Assembly (NCBI GenBank): GCA_934129745.1
Contig: CAKOWZ010000019.1
Location: 1-36,472, forward strand
Reading direction: 5' to 3'
Source of the DNA: an uncultured Clostridia bacterium
GTDB taxonomy: Bacteria; Bacillota; Clostridia; TANB77; CAG-508
DNA: 36,472 nt
In this document: in pieces, positions 6,688 through 14,422 of the stretch
How positions within the stretch are numbered: the stretch's first letter is position 1
Layout: every line of letters starts with the position of its first letter
Position numbers and translations under genes: made by a program
The notes under the pieces: model-generated
Databases searched by the model: none
The model's input: the letters and a program-made list of their open reading frames with translations, nothing else
Told to the model about the DNA's origin: nothing

Positions 6688-9081
6688 ATGAAAAAACGTA
6701 ATGAATTATCATACAAAGAATTAAAAATGACATGTAATCCAGATTTATTTACATTTGAAACAACAGATGAATTAGAACCTATTGTATCTGGAATTGGACA
6801 AGATAGAGGTATTAAAGCTTTAGAGTTTGGTGTAAATGTTGATATCAAAGGATATAATCTTTATCTAGAAGGTCCTACAGGTGTTGGAAAAACAAGTTAT
6901 ACCAAAAATTATTTAAATAAAATATCTAAAAAGAAGAAAACACCTTGTGATTGGTGTTATGTTTATAATTTTGATGACCCTAATGAACCTGTTGCAATAT
7001 CATTAGCTGCTGGACTTGGTAAAGATTTTAAAGAAGCAATGGATACTTTTATCAAAGATGTTCAAGTTGATATAAGAAATACTTTTAATAATGAAGATTT
7101 TGAAAAAGAAAAAGCTTTAATTAAAGGTGAATATGAAGAAAAAAGAAATGTTTTAATGGCAAAATTGAATGAACGTTCTGAAAAATGTGGTTTTCAAGTA
7201 AAATCAGCTCAAAATGGAATTTATATGATGCCTATTTTAGATGGTAAAACCATTGAACAAGAAGATTTTGAAAAATTAGATCCTGAATTAAAACAAAAAT
7301 ATGAAGAAAAATCTGTAATTGTTCAGGAACAAATTATTCAGGCAATTGGCGAAATTAAAGAAATTGAAAAACAAACTAATAAAAAACTTGAAGAATGGCA
7401 ATCAAATATTGCATTACTTACTGTAAATCAACATATTAATTATATAAAATCTAAGTTTAAAAGAAACAAAAAAATAACAAAATTTTTAGATAATGTTAAA
7501 AAAGATATTCTTAAAAATATTGATTATTTCTTAGTTGAACCTCAACAACAACAAGTTACTGCTCAAGTACCTGGTCCAAAACCTGAAATGCCAAAACCTT
7601 GGTTAAATTATAGAGTTAATTTATTTGTTGATAATAGTGAACAAGAAGGTGCACCAGTTATAATGGATTCTGATTATTCATATCATAATATTTTTGGAAA
7701 ACTTGAATATGAGAATTATTATGGTTCATTAAAAACAGATTATACAATGTTAAAACCTGGTTTACTTCATAAAGCAAATGGTGGATATATAATGTTCCAA
7801 GCAAAAGATTTAGTTGCAAATGGAATTTGTTATGAAACTTTAAAAAAGGCTTTAAGAATGAAAGAATTAATTTTAGAAAATACTGCTGATCAACGTTCAA
7901 GTATGGTTATGATTTCTCTAAAACCAGAACCTATACCTCTTGATTTGAAAGTTATATTAATAGGAAATGAGCAAATTTATCAAACACTTCTTGCTTTAGA
8001 TGAAGATTTCAGAAAATTATTTAAAGTTAAGGTTGAATTTGAAGATACTTCTGATAATACTTTAGAAAATATGAATCAAATTGCTAGATTTATTCATAGT
8101 TATTGTGAACAAGAAGAGCTTTTACCTCTTGATAGAACTGCTGTTGCAAAAGTTATGCAATTTTCTTCTAGACTTGCAAATGATCAAGAAAAATTATCTA
8201 CTCGTTTTAATGATTTAGCTGAAGTTATTGGTGAAGCTTCTACATGGGCTAAAATGAATAAAGCAAAAATTGTTTCAGGTGAATATATTGATAAAGCTTT
8301 ACAAGAACGTGTTGAACGTATTAAAAAATATGATTCTCGTTATTTGGAAATGATTAAAGATAATACACTTTTAATTAGTACATCTGGTTCAAAAGTTGGA
8401 CAGATTAATGGTTTAACTATTATGAGTATTGGTGATTATTCTTTTGGTAAACCTGCTAAAATTACTGCTAATACTTATACTGGAAAATCTGGAATTATTA
8501 ATATTGAACGTGAAGTTGAGCTATCTGGTTCTTCTCATTCTAAAGGTGTATATATTTTAAGTGGATATTTAGGTGAAAAATTTGCTCAAGATATTCCTCT
8601 TTCATTAACTGCTAGTATTTGTTTTGAACAATTATATAATGGTGTTGATGGTGATAGTGCTTCAAGTACTGAATTATATGCTATTTTATCTAGTTTGTCA
8701 GGTGTTCCAATTAATCAGTCTTTAGCTGTTACTGGTTCTGTAAATCAAAAAGGTGAAATTCAACCTATTGGTGGTGTTAATGAAAAGATTGAAGGATTTT
8801 TCCAAATATGTGAAACTCGTGGTTTGGATGGTTCTCATGGTGTTATTATTCCAATTCAAAATGTTAAGAATTTGAATTTAGCTGATAATGTTTTAGACGC
8901 TGTTAAAAATAAGAAATTTCATATTTATGCTATTTCTAGTATTGATGAAGGTATTGAGCTTTTAACTGGTGTTCCTGCTGGCAAAAAAGATAGTAATGGA
9001 AGATTTCCTGCTGGAAGTATTAATTATTTGGCTTATGATAAACTTAAAAAATATGCTGAAATTAGTAGAAAGCATTTATAA
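6688..9081 (+). CDS. Lon-family ATP-dependent protease (AAA_32 type)
   Basis: A 797-residue ATP-dependent serine protease. The N-terminal AAA+ part has Walker A GPTGVGKT at 62-69 and a long helical, charged insertion (about 130-280). The C-terminal S16 peptidase domain has the Ser/Lys dyad, Ser657 in DGDSAS and Lys700 in GGVNEKIEG. The architecture fits the LonB/LonC-like proteins annotated in clostridia rather than classic Lon, because the N-terminal substrate domain is missing. Substrates are unknown. The chosen ATG (6688) follows AAGGAGG by five bases. Alternative in-frame ATGs at 6667 and 6643 exist, and 6667 has its own GGAGGTG within the inverted repeat. It is probably read from the tsaE promoter. 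Confidence 0.9.
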   Translation: MKKRNELSYKELKMTCNPDLFTFETTDELEPIVSGIGQDRGIKALEFGVNVDIKGYNLYLEGPTGVGKTSYTKNYLNKISKKKKTPCDWCYVYNFDDPNEPVAISLAAGLGKDFKEAMDTFIKDVQVDIRNTFNNEDFEKEKALIKGEYEEKRNVLMAKLNERSEKCGFQVKSAQNGIYMMPILDGKTIEQEDFEKLDPELKQKYEEKSVIVQEQIIQAIGEIKEIEKQTNKKLEEWQSNIALLTVNQHINYIKSKFKRNKKITKFLDNVKKDILKNIDYFLVEPQQQQVTAQVPGPKPEMPKPWLNYRVNLFVDNSEQEGAPVIMDSDYSYHNIFGKLEYENYYGSLKTDYTMLKPGLLHKANGGYIMFQAKDLVANGICYETLKKALRMKELILENTADQRSSMVMISLKPEPIPLDLKVILIGNEQIYQTLLALDEDFRKLFKVKVEFEDTSDNTLENMNQIARFIHSYCEQEELLPLDRTAVAKVMQFSSRLANDQEKLSTRFNDLAEVIGEASTWAKMNKAKIVSGEYIDKALQERVERIKKYDSRYLEMIKDNTLLISTSGSKVGQINGLTIMSIGDYSFGKPAKITANTYTGKSGIINIEREVELSGSSHSKGVYILSGYLGEKFAQDIPLSLTASICFEQLYNGVDGDSASSTELYAILSSLSGVPINQSLAVTGSVNQKGEIQPIGGVNEKIEGFFQICETRGLDGSHGVIIPIQNVKNLNLADNVLDAVKNKKFHIYAISSIDEGIELLTGVPAGKKDSNGRFPAGSINYLAYDKLKKYAEISRKHL

Positions 9082-9167
9082 TGAATTATAAAATATTGAA
9101 TTGTAAAATATTAAATTATAAAACATTAAATTACAAAATATTAAATTACGAAAACATTAAATTTTAA
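9081..9167 (+). CDS. Possible 28-residue repeat peptide
   Basis: An ATG overlaps the protease stop (TAATG) and opens 28 codons across the first part of the repeat array. The product is a pentapeptide repeat of the form (L)NYKI: NYKIL, NCKIL, NYKTL, NYKIL, NYENI. No good ribosome site precedes it, but stop-start overlap would allow re-initiation. A 16-bp unit later breaks the frame. It may be a by-product of the DNA repeat. Confidence 0.2.
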   Translation: MNYKILNCKILNYKTLNYKILNYENIKF

Positions 9168-9262
9168 AACATTGGATTAAAAAATATTAAATCACAAAAA
9201 AATTAAATTGCAAAACATTAAATTACAAAAACATTAAATTGCAAAATATTTAATTACAAAAT
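9081..9262 (+). repeat. 15-16 bp AT-rich tandem repeat array
   Basis: About 12 degenerate copies of AAATTACAAAACATT follow the protease stop directly. Unit length is 15 in most copies and 16 in a few. The array ends just before a bidirectional terminator. Variation is mostly T/C or A/G at two unit positions plus single A insertions, as in a slippage-prone minisatellite. No spacers are present, so it is not CRISPR. Confidence 0.85.
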
Positions 9263-9264
9263 CT

Positions 9265-9296
9265 AAAAAAAACAGGAAGTTTACCTCCTGTTTTTT
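9265..9296. terminator. Bidirectional terminator between protease and rplS
   Basis: AAAAAACAGGA (9267-9277) pairs perfectly with TCCTGTTTTTT (9286-9296). The genes on either side converge, and both strands end in a T-run. Confidence 0.9.
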
Positions 9297-9309
9297 AGTA
9301 TATAAAAAA

Positions 9310-9753
9310 TTATTCAGCTGGTGTTTCAACAGCTTCTGTTGCAGCTTCTTCAGCTACTGGTGCTTCAACCATGTCTTCTTTAATAACGATTTCTTTGTTT
9401 TCAATTCTAGCACCAATATCTTCTTTAGTTTTAGCAGATTTACCAACTCTATCTCTTAAATAATATAATTTAGCACGTCTAGCTTTACCTACTCTAACTA
9501 CTTCTACTTTTTCAATCATAGGTGAATGAACTAAAAATGTTTTTTCAACACCAACACCATAAGCTACTCTTCTTACTGTAAATGTTGCATTTACTCCTCC
9601 ACCTTGTTTTTTAATTATTATTCCTTCGAATACTTGGATTCTTTCTCTATTTCCTTCCTTAATTCTTTGGTGAACTCTAATAGTATCTCCAACTTTTAAG
9701 GCAGGAATTTTATTTTTCATTTGCTCGTGTTCAATAGATTTTATGATATCCAT
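9310..9753 (-). CDS. rplS: 50S ribosomal protein L19
   Basis: Large-subunit protein at the 30S-50S interface. The N-terminal 115 residues match L19: PALKVGDTIRVHQRIKEG, RIQVFEGIIIKKQGGG and TFTVRRVAYGVGVEKTF. Residues about 117-147 form an extra tail rich in Glu, Ala and Val (ending VETPAE), not found in the usual 115-residue protein and likely flexible. AAGGAGGAG precedes the ATG. Last gene of the ylxM-ffh-rpsP-khpA-rimM-trmD-rplS group. Its 176-nt leader may hold a regulatory element. Confidence 0.97.
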   Translation of the reverse strand: MDIIKSIEHEQMKNKIPALKVGDTIRVHQRIKEGNRERIQVFEGIIIKKQGGGVNATFTVRRVAYGVGVEKTFLVHSPMIEKVEVVRVGKARRAKLYYLRDRVGKSAKTKEDIGARIENKEIVIKEDMVEAPVAEEAATEAVETPAE

Positions 9754-9929
9754 CGATATTCTCCTCCTTATTTTTATTTTTTTATTTAGGACTTTTGGGG
9801 TTATTAAGGGTATCCTTCTCCCTCGATTTTTTTTAATGTTTAATTTTTTAACCTCATTAATATTTACAAATAATTTTGTAAAACTTATTTGATTAATTTA
9901 TATTAATCATTTTTATTTTTAACTATTTT
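9754..9929 (-). promoter_or_regulatory. Structured rplS leader (possible L19 leader)
   Basis: The stretch between trmD and rplS is long for this operon. It has an 8-bp hairpin (9863-9870 with 9875-9882) and, near 9791-9825, the only GC-rich patch in the leader (GAGGGAGAAGGATACCC, then ACCCC, then AGTCCT). L19 leaders that mediate autoregulation are known in Firmicutes. Assignment to that family is inference from position. Confidence 0.3.
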
Positions 9930-10592
9930 TTAATTTAATAGTTCAGGTCTTTTCATTTTAGTAAATTCTAAAGATTTTCCTTCTCTCCATTTACGGATAT
10001 TTTCATGATGTCCTGAAATCAAAACATCTGGAACTTTTACACCATTAAATACTTCAGGTCTTGTATATTGAGGATATTCCAATAATCCATTTGAAAAAGA
10101 TTCTTCACTAGTAGATTCTTTACTAATAACTCCTTCAACATATCTACTAACAGAATCTATAACCACCATAGCTGGTAATTCTCCACCTGTTAATACATAA
10201 TCACCTATTGAAATTTCTTCATCTACAATTTCATCTAATACTCTTTGGTCAATTCCTTCATAATGTCCACATAAAAGAATTAAATGCTTTTCTTTACTTA
10301 ATTCAACAACCTTTTTTTGGTTTAATACTTTTCCTTGTGGAGACATGTAAATCACTTTACTTTCTGGTGTTTTCACAGATTGATATGCATCATACACAAC
10401 ATCTGGTCTTATTACCATTCCAGCCCCTCCACCATATGGAGTGTCATCAACATTTTTATGTTTATCTTTTGAAAAATCTCTAATATTTACTAAATTAATA
10501 TTTATTAAATCTTTTTCAATTGCTCTTCCAATAATGCTTTTATTCATTGTTTCAAACATTTCTGGAAAAAGTGTTAAAACATCAAATTTCAT
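9930..10592 (-). CDS. trmD: tRNA (guanine37-N1)-methyltransferase TrmD
   Basis: SPOUT methyltransferase that makes m1G37 in tRNAs reading CNN/CGG-type codons, preventing +1 frameshifts. This 220-residue protein has FDVLTLFPEMFE at the N terminus, DDTPYGGGAGMV, the knot region LLCGHYEGIDQRVLDE, and SIGDYVLTGGELPAMVVIDS with the catalytic-region Asp. The start was placed at the second ATG (10592), nine bases after AAAGGA, because the first ATG abuts the ribosome site. Between rimM and rplS, the standard order in Firmicutes. Confidence 0.98.
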   Translation of the reverse strand: MKFDVLTLFPEMFETMNKSIIGRAIEKDLININLVNIRDFSKDKHKNVDDTPYGGGAGMVIRPDVVYDAYQSVKTPESKVIYMSPQGKVLNQKKVVELSKEKHLILLCGHYEGIDQRVLDEIVDEEISIGDYVLTGGELPAMVVIDSVSRYVEGVISKESTSEESFSNGLLEYPQYTRPEVFNGVKVPDVLISGHHENIRKWREGKSLEFTKMKRPELLN

Positions 10593-10616
10593 TTTCGACA
10601 TTCCTTTCTACATATC

Positions 10617-11123
10617 TTATATTAAACCTTCTAATAAATGAACTGTAACTACTTGTTTTTCAATGTCTATATCCAAAATTACATCTTTAATTCCTGGTAA
10701 TAAAATTTGTTTACCTAGTTCATCTTTTACAACATAAATATCATTACTTCCTGTATTATAGATATCATCTACTTTTCCAAGTTTTTGCCCATCATCTGTA
10801 ATAACTTCTGAGCCTATAATATCAGCTATAAAATATGTACCATCTGGAAGTTTTCGTGCATCTTTTCTATGGATTTTTATGTAACATCCTTTGTATTTTT
10901 CTGCAGTATTCATATCTTCAATATTCTTTAATTTAAGAATTACTAAATGTTTCTGATATCTAACATTTTCAATCTCAACTTCTAATAATTTTTTATTTTT
11001 TTCTACTAATATTGATTTCAATCTTTCAAATTGTTCAATATCATCTGTAAAAGGATTTACTTTAACTTCTCCTTTAATTCCAAATGTATTTACAATTTGA
11101 CCAATTTCAAAATATTCTTGCAT
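10617..11123 (-). CDS. rimM: Ribosome maturation factor RimM
   Basis: Assembly factor for the 30S head that binds S19. The N-terminal RimM barrel begins EYFEIGQIVNTFGIKGEVKVNPFTDD. The C-terminal PRC-like barrel includes YFIADIIGSEVITDDGQKLGKVDDIYNTGSNDIYVV and ends with LLPGIKDVILDIDIEKQ. At 168 residues it has normal length. AAGGAGT precedes the ATG. It lies 11 bases after khpA and 24 before trmD in the ribosomal operon. Confidence 0.97.
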   Translation of the reverse strand: MQEYFEIGQIVNTFGIKGEVKVNPFTDDIEQFERLKSILVEKNKKLLEVEIENVRYQKHLVILKLKNIEDMNTAEKYKGCYIKIHRKDARKLPDGTYFIADIIGSEVITDDGQKLGKVDDIYNTGSNDIYVVKDELGKQILLPGIKDVILDIDIEKQVVTVHLLEGLI

Positions 11124-11134
11124 TTAAATACTCC

Positions 11135-11368
11135 TTATTCTTCTACAAATTCAACATTTACTTTTTTGCCTTGTTTTCCAGCAATTGATTTCATAACAGT
11201 TCTAATTGATTTTGCCACTCTTCCTTGTTTTCCAATAACTTTTCCCATATCACCTTCAGCAACTTTAACTTTGAAATCTATTGATTTCTCATTTGAAGTT
11301 TCTTCAATTGATATTTCTTCTTTATTGTTAACTAAGCTAGCAATAATTAATTCTAATACATCTTTCAT
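11135..11368 (-). CDS. khpA: KH-domain RNA-binding protein KhpA
   Basis: A 77-residue single KH-domain protein (YlqC/KhpA family). The GxxG loop of the KH fold is seen as GKVIGKQGRVAKSIRT (about 43-58). In Gram-positive bacteria KhpA pairs with KhpB/Jag and binds RNA, affecting division and translation. GGAGG precedes the ATG. It lies between rpsP and rimM, its standard position. Confidence 0.95.
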   Translation of the reverse strand: MKDVLELIIASLVNNKEEISIEETSNEKSIDFKVKVAEGDMGKVIGKQGRVAKSIRTVMKSIAGKQGKKVNVEFVEE

Positions 11369-11467
11369 AATTATACCTCCAATTTGGTAAGTTTAAAGTA
11401 CTTCGATTTTTATAAATTTTTCAATTTTAAAATCTTCTCTCATTTTATCCTACTTAAATTAATATAA

Positions 11468-11704
11468 TTATTTAGCAGCTTTTTCGATTAAAGCTTTAAC
11501 TGTATCAGTTGGTTTTGCACCATTTTTAATCCATGTAGCAACTTTTTCATTATCTAAAACTATTGTTGCTGGGTTTGTCATTGGATCATAAGTACCAATT
11601 TTTTCTACGATTTTACCATCTCTTGGGCTTCTTGAATCAGCAACAACTATATGATAAAATGGAGCTTTTTTAGCACCTTGTCTTTGTAATCTAATTTTTA
11701 CCAT
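11468..11704 (-). CDS. rpsP: 30S ribosomal protein S16
   Basis: Small-subunit protein S16 (78 residues): MVKIRLQRQGAKKAPFYHI, VADSRSPRDGKIVEKIGTYDP, then an alternative-fold helix ending AKPTDTVKALIEKAAK. The start was placed at the ATG at 11704, six bases after GGAGGTG. An in-frame TTG at 11722 lies inside the ribosome site and is not credible. It follows ffh by 165 bases and precedes khpA by 100. Confidence 0.98.
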   Translation of the reverse strand: MVKIRLQRQGAKKAPFYHIVVADSRSPRDGKIVEKIGTYDPMTNPATIVLDNEKVATWIKNGAKPTDTVKALIEKAAK

Positions 11705-11869
11705 TATTTTCACCTCCTGCAAATATACTATATATATTGAAAATTAATAACTTAATTTATAATTGAAATGCAAGTTTTTATTACTTAACATCTCTTTATT
11801 TATCAAAATTTTTTAATTTTAACATTTGCTTGTTATATATAAATTTTTTATACATATTTTTTTTGGAAT

Positions 11870-13222
11870 CTACATTTTGTCTAACCCTTCAGGCATAAAA
11901 CCTTTCATTTGCTTCATCATGTTTTTCATACCTTTTTCATTTTTCATTTTTTTCATCATTGATTGGGTCATCTCAAATGATTTCATAAACTGATTGATTT
12001 GTTGTACTGTTGTTCCACTTCCATTTGCTATACGAATACGTCTACTTCCATTTAAAATTTTTGGATTACGTCTTTCTTTTTCTGTCATAGAGCATATTAT
12101 AGCTTCTATTCTTGTAAATTCTTTATCATCAACTTTTAAATCTTTAATTTTGCTTAATCCTGGTATCATTTTTAAAATTGATGAAAATGAACCCATTTTT
12201 TTAATTTGTCTTAATTGTGCTAAATAATCATTTAAATCAAATTCACCTTTACGTAATTGTTTTTCTAATTTTTCAGCTTCTTCAATATCAAATGTTTCTT
12301 CAGCTTTTTCTATAATTGAAAGAACATCACCCATTCCTAAAATTCTTGATGCCATTCTATCTGGATGGAATTCTTCAATATCACTTAATTTTTCACCTGT
12401 TGCTGCAAATTTAATTGGTTTTCCTGTAACTTTTTTTACTGATAATGCAGCACCACCACGTGTATCACCATCTAATTTTGTAAGTACAACACCATCTATT
12501 CCAACATTTTCATTAAAAGTTTTTGCAACATTTACAGCATCTTGACCTGTCATTGAATCTACTACAAGTAAAATCTCGTGAGGTTTTGCACTTGCTTTTA
12601 AATTATTCAATTCTTGCATAAGTTCTTCATCTATGTGTAAACGACCTGCTGTATCTAGAATAATTACATCATTTAATTTACTTATTGCTGTGTTATATGC
12701 CTCTTTAGCAATTCTTACAACATCTTTTGTTGATTCATTACTATAAACTGGAATGTTTAATTGATTTCCTACTACTTGTAATTGTTTAATAGCAGCTGGT
12801 CTATAAACATCACATGCAACCAATAAAGGTTTTTTGCCTTGTTTTCTTAATAAATTTGCAAGTTTTCCAGCTGTTGTTGTTTTACCAGAACCTTGAAGAC
12901 CTACTAACATTATTACTGTTGGTGGATTTGGTGTAAAATTAATTTTACTATCTGTTCCACCAAGTAATTCAACTAATTCATCTTTTACAATTTTGATAAC
13001 CTGTTGTCCTGGTGTTAGTGATTTTAAAACATCTTGACCTAAGGCTTTTTCTTGAATTGAACTTGTGAATTCTTTTACTATTTTATAATTAACATCAGCT
13101 TCAAGTAATGCAAGTTTTACTTCTCTTAACATTTCTTTTAAATCTGATTCTGTAATTCTTGATTTTCCTTTTAATTTTCTTGTAAAATCTTGTAGTTTAG
13201 ATGACAAACCTTCAAATGCCAT
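11870..13222 (-). CDS. ffh: Signal recognition particle protein Ffh
   Basis: SRP54-type GTPase that binds SRP RNA and hydrophobic signal sequences and targets nascent membrane proteins with FtsY. In this 450-residue protein the N domain (MAFEGLSSKLQDF) is followed by the G domain with GLQGSGKTTTAGKLA (about 108-122), DTAGRLHID, and TKLDGDTRGGAAL. The methionine-rich M domain ends MKNMMKQMKGFMPEGLDKM. The start is the ATG at 13222, seven bases after GGAGG. Directly behind ylxM, its usual partner, with two small dyads in the 79-nt gap. Confidence 0.98.
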   Translation of the reverse strand: MAFEGLSSKLQDFTRKLKGKSRITESDLKEMLREVKLALLEADVNYKIVKEFTSSIQEKALGQDVLKSLTPGQQVIKIVKDELVELLGGTDSKINFTPNPPTVIMLVGLQGSGKTTTAGKLANLLRKQGKKPLLVACDVYRPAAIKQLQVVGNQLNIPVYSNESTKDVVRIAKEAYNTAISKLNDVIILDTAGRLHIDEELMQELNNLKASAKPHEILLVVDSMTGQDAVNVAKTFNENVGIDGVVLTKLDGDTRGGAALSVKKVTGKPIKFAATGEKLSDIEEFHPDRMASRILGMGDVLSIIEKAEETFDIEEAEKLEKQLRKGEFDLNDYLAQLRQIKKMGSFSSILKMIPGLSKIKDLKVDDKEFTRIEAIICSMTEKERRNPKILNGSRRIRIANGSGTTVQQINQFMKSFEMTQSMMKKMKNEKGMKNMMKQMKGFMPEGLDKM

Positions 13223-13242
13223 TTGGATTCCTCCTTCTTTGC

Positions 13243-13280
13243 AATTTTGGACACGTTCCAATTGTCCGTTTTGAACAATT
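13243..13280 (-). promoter_or_regulatory. Two stacked dyads in the ffh leader
   Basis: Plus strand 13246-13260 reads TTGGACACGTTCCAA, a TTGGA/TCCAA dyad. Next to it, AATTGTCC (13260-13267) pairs with GAACAATT (13273-13280) with one mismatch. The first resembles the TTTTGGA...TCCAAAA dyads near the protease gene. There is no T-run, so a terminator is unlikely. Confidence 0.3.
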
Positions 13281-13301
13281 AGTGTCAGGTATAATTAAAT
13301 T

Positions 13302-13655
13302 TTAATTTTCTTTTATTAAATATACTTGTTTCCTGATGTTCTCAATCGCTTTATCTATTTTTTTATCTTCGGATATTTTTTTTATTTCAGCAATTTCTTT
13401 TTCAATTTTTTCAATTGAATTTTGTGTTTTAATCATTTTTTTCATTGCCGAAATTTGTTTTTCAAGTTCATATAATTTGTTTTCGCTCTTTTTAATGATA
13501 TCCCTGACTGCTTGTCTAGTTATCCCATTATTTTCTGCTATTTCTGAAAGAGATAAATCATTATTATAATAGTCATTTATAATTTCGTATTGTTTTTCAG
13601 TTAATGTCTTTCCATATATTTGGCAAAGAACACTTATTTCTACGTTTTTTTCCAT
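13302..13655 (-). CDS. ylxM: YlxM family helix-turn-helix protein
   Basis: This 117-residue protein belongs to the YlxM/p13 family. It has a sigma-70 region-4-like helix-turn-helix (LTEKQYEIINDYYNNDLSLSEIAENNGITRQAVRDIIKKSENKL, positions about 19-61) followed by a coiled-coil-like charged tail. In Firmicutes ylxM precedes ffh, and the protein has been linked to SRP function. AAAGGAT precedes the ATG. A strong promoter (13688-13716) makes it the first gene of the ribosomal/SRP operon. Confidence 0.95.
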   Translation of the reverse strand: MEKNVEISVLCQIYGKTLTEKQYEIINDYYNNDLSLSEIAENNGITRQAVRDIIKKSENKLYELEKQISAMKKMIKTQNSIEKIEKEIAEIKKISEDKKIDKAIENIRKQVYLIKEN

Positions 13656-13687
13656 GTTTTTATCCTTTCGTTTCGTAATGCTATTTT

Positions 13688-13716
13688 ACTTTACACTATT
13701 TTTAGTGAAAAGTCAA
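13688..13716 (-). promoter_or_regulatory. ylxM-ffh operon promoter with spacer dyad
   Basis: Minus strand TTGACT (13711-13716), 17-bp spacer, TAAAGT (13688-13693). The spacer contains a perfect dyad, CACTA-TTTT-TAGTG (13694-13707). A repressor binding there would block both promoter boxes. Confidence 0.75.
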
Positions 13717-13806
13717 GCGTTTTTTATGATTTTTCTTCATTTATAGATATTTTTTCTTATTTCATCAATCAAATTTAACTAATATTTATTGTAAATTCAA
13801 AAAATA

Positions 13807-13833
13807 TAACTAATTTTTGTTTAAAATTAGTTA
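13807..13833 (-). terminator. Hairpin after the RT fragment
   Basis: An 11-bp perfect inverted repeat, TAACTAATTTT and AAAATTAGTTA, with a 5-nt loop. On the minus strand it is followed by TATTTTTT. It probably ends transcription of the retroelement before the ylxM promoter. Confidence 0.6.
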
Positions 13834-13839
13834 CATAAT

Positions 13840-14073
13840 TCATATAAATTGTAAGATAAAAAAATTTGCATTTAAGAAGGAACAAACTACTCTATCTCTA
13901 TATGGTAAAGCTTGAATATTTCTTTCCTTTGGTTCATATACCTTAAAAGTTCTGTAATTTCCTGTTTTATATTTTCCATGTTTAATTTGTTCAACCAATT
14001 CTAGTAATTCACTCTCTAAATTAAGTTCAAAAATAATAACTTCTGTTTTTTTGAGCTTACCTCTTCTAGCCAT
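13840..14073 (-). pseudogene. DGR reverse transcriptase fragment
   Basis: A 77-codon remnant of a diversity-generating-retroelement-type reverse transcriptase. Preserved is an early region: ARRGK, then FELNLESELLELVEQIKHGKY, then YRTFKVYEPKERNIQALPYRDRVV (about 42-65), corresponding to the finger motifs of such enzymes. It breaks off after DRVV into unrelated residues and a stop. The residues expected before ARRGK are also missing. The YxDD catalytic motif and the whole palm/thumb are absent, so the enzyme is dead. It lies one base after the truncated avd, the canonical target-avd-RT order. A group II intron RT is less likely given the neighbours. Confidence 0.75.
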
Positions 14074-14074
14074 T

Positions 14075-14334
14075 TTATGTGCTTTTATACATAATTCTTA
14101 TACAAATTCTTTGATAATAAATATTACTGTCGACAATATTATAATATTCTAATCTCTTCTTTTTTTCTATTTTTGTTCCAAACAATATATTTTTTAACAT
14201 GTCATACATACTTGTTTTTATTTCAGTACCGATACTAAATTTTTCCGTTCTTGGTGATTTTATTAAAATTGTAAGCATATATTCAATATATTTTCTATTT
14301 TTCTTATTATTACTAATTGATTATTTGTTTCCAT
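14075..14334 (-). pseudogene. avd: Frameshifted, truncated avd (DGR accessory protein)
   Basis: Avd is a small four-helix-bundle protein that forms a pentamer, binds the reverse transcriptase and template RNA, and is needed for mutagenic retrohoming. The start at 14334 follows AGAGAGG and gives METNNQLVIIRKIENILNI. A frameshift near 14263-14278 moves the frame. The second frame continues with IKSPRTEKFSIGTEIKTSMYDMLKNIL, the typical Avd PR..KFxxG motif and next helix, then KKKRLEYYNIVDSN and IYYQRICIRIMYK. The last part of the family (the G-G-W-I-K-S tail) is missing. A deletion therefore seems to have removed the avd end, the template repeat and the RT start together. Confidence 0.7.
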
Positions 14335-14363
14335 TTTTCTTCCTCTCTACATACATGAATATA

Positions 14364-14382
14364 GGACCTGCACAGCAAGTCC
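14364..14382. promoter_or_regulatory. GC-rich hairpin downstream of the variable region
   Basis: GGACCTGC and GCAAGTCC form an 8-bp stem with one mismatch around a 3-nt loop, 40 bases past the target-gene stop. In known DGRs a short GC-rich hairpin/cruciform just downstream of the variable repeat helps target recognition. Position and composition fit that role. It stands out against the AT-rich surroundings. Confidence 0.5.
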
Positions 14383-14422
14383 CATACTCTTTTTTGGATT
14401 CTTTTTCAGTGGGCAGTGCTAC

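Noticed and set aside
9081..9262. CRISPR array
   Set aside because: Units are 15-16 bp, contiguous, degenerate and without spacers or cas genes.
9754..9929. T-box or known metabolite riboswitch before rplS
   Set aside because: No T-box core or other aptamer motif was recognised. Only a possible L19 leader remains.
14074..14334. DGR template repeat between avd and RT
   Set aside because: I compared this interval and the 15137-15580 gap with the variable region and saw no similar stretch.
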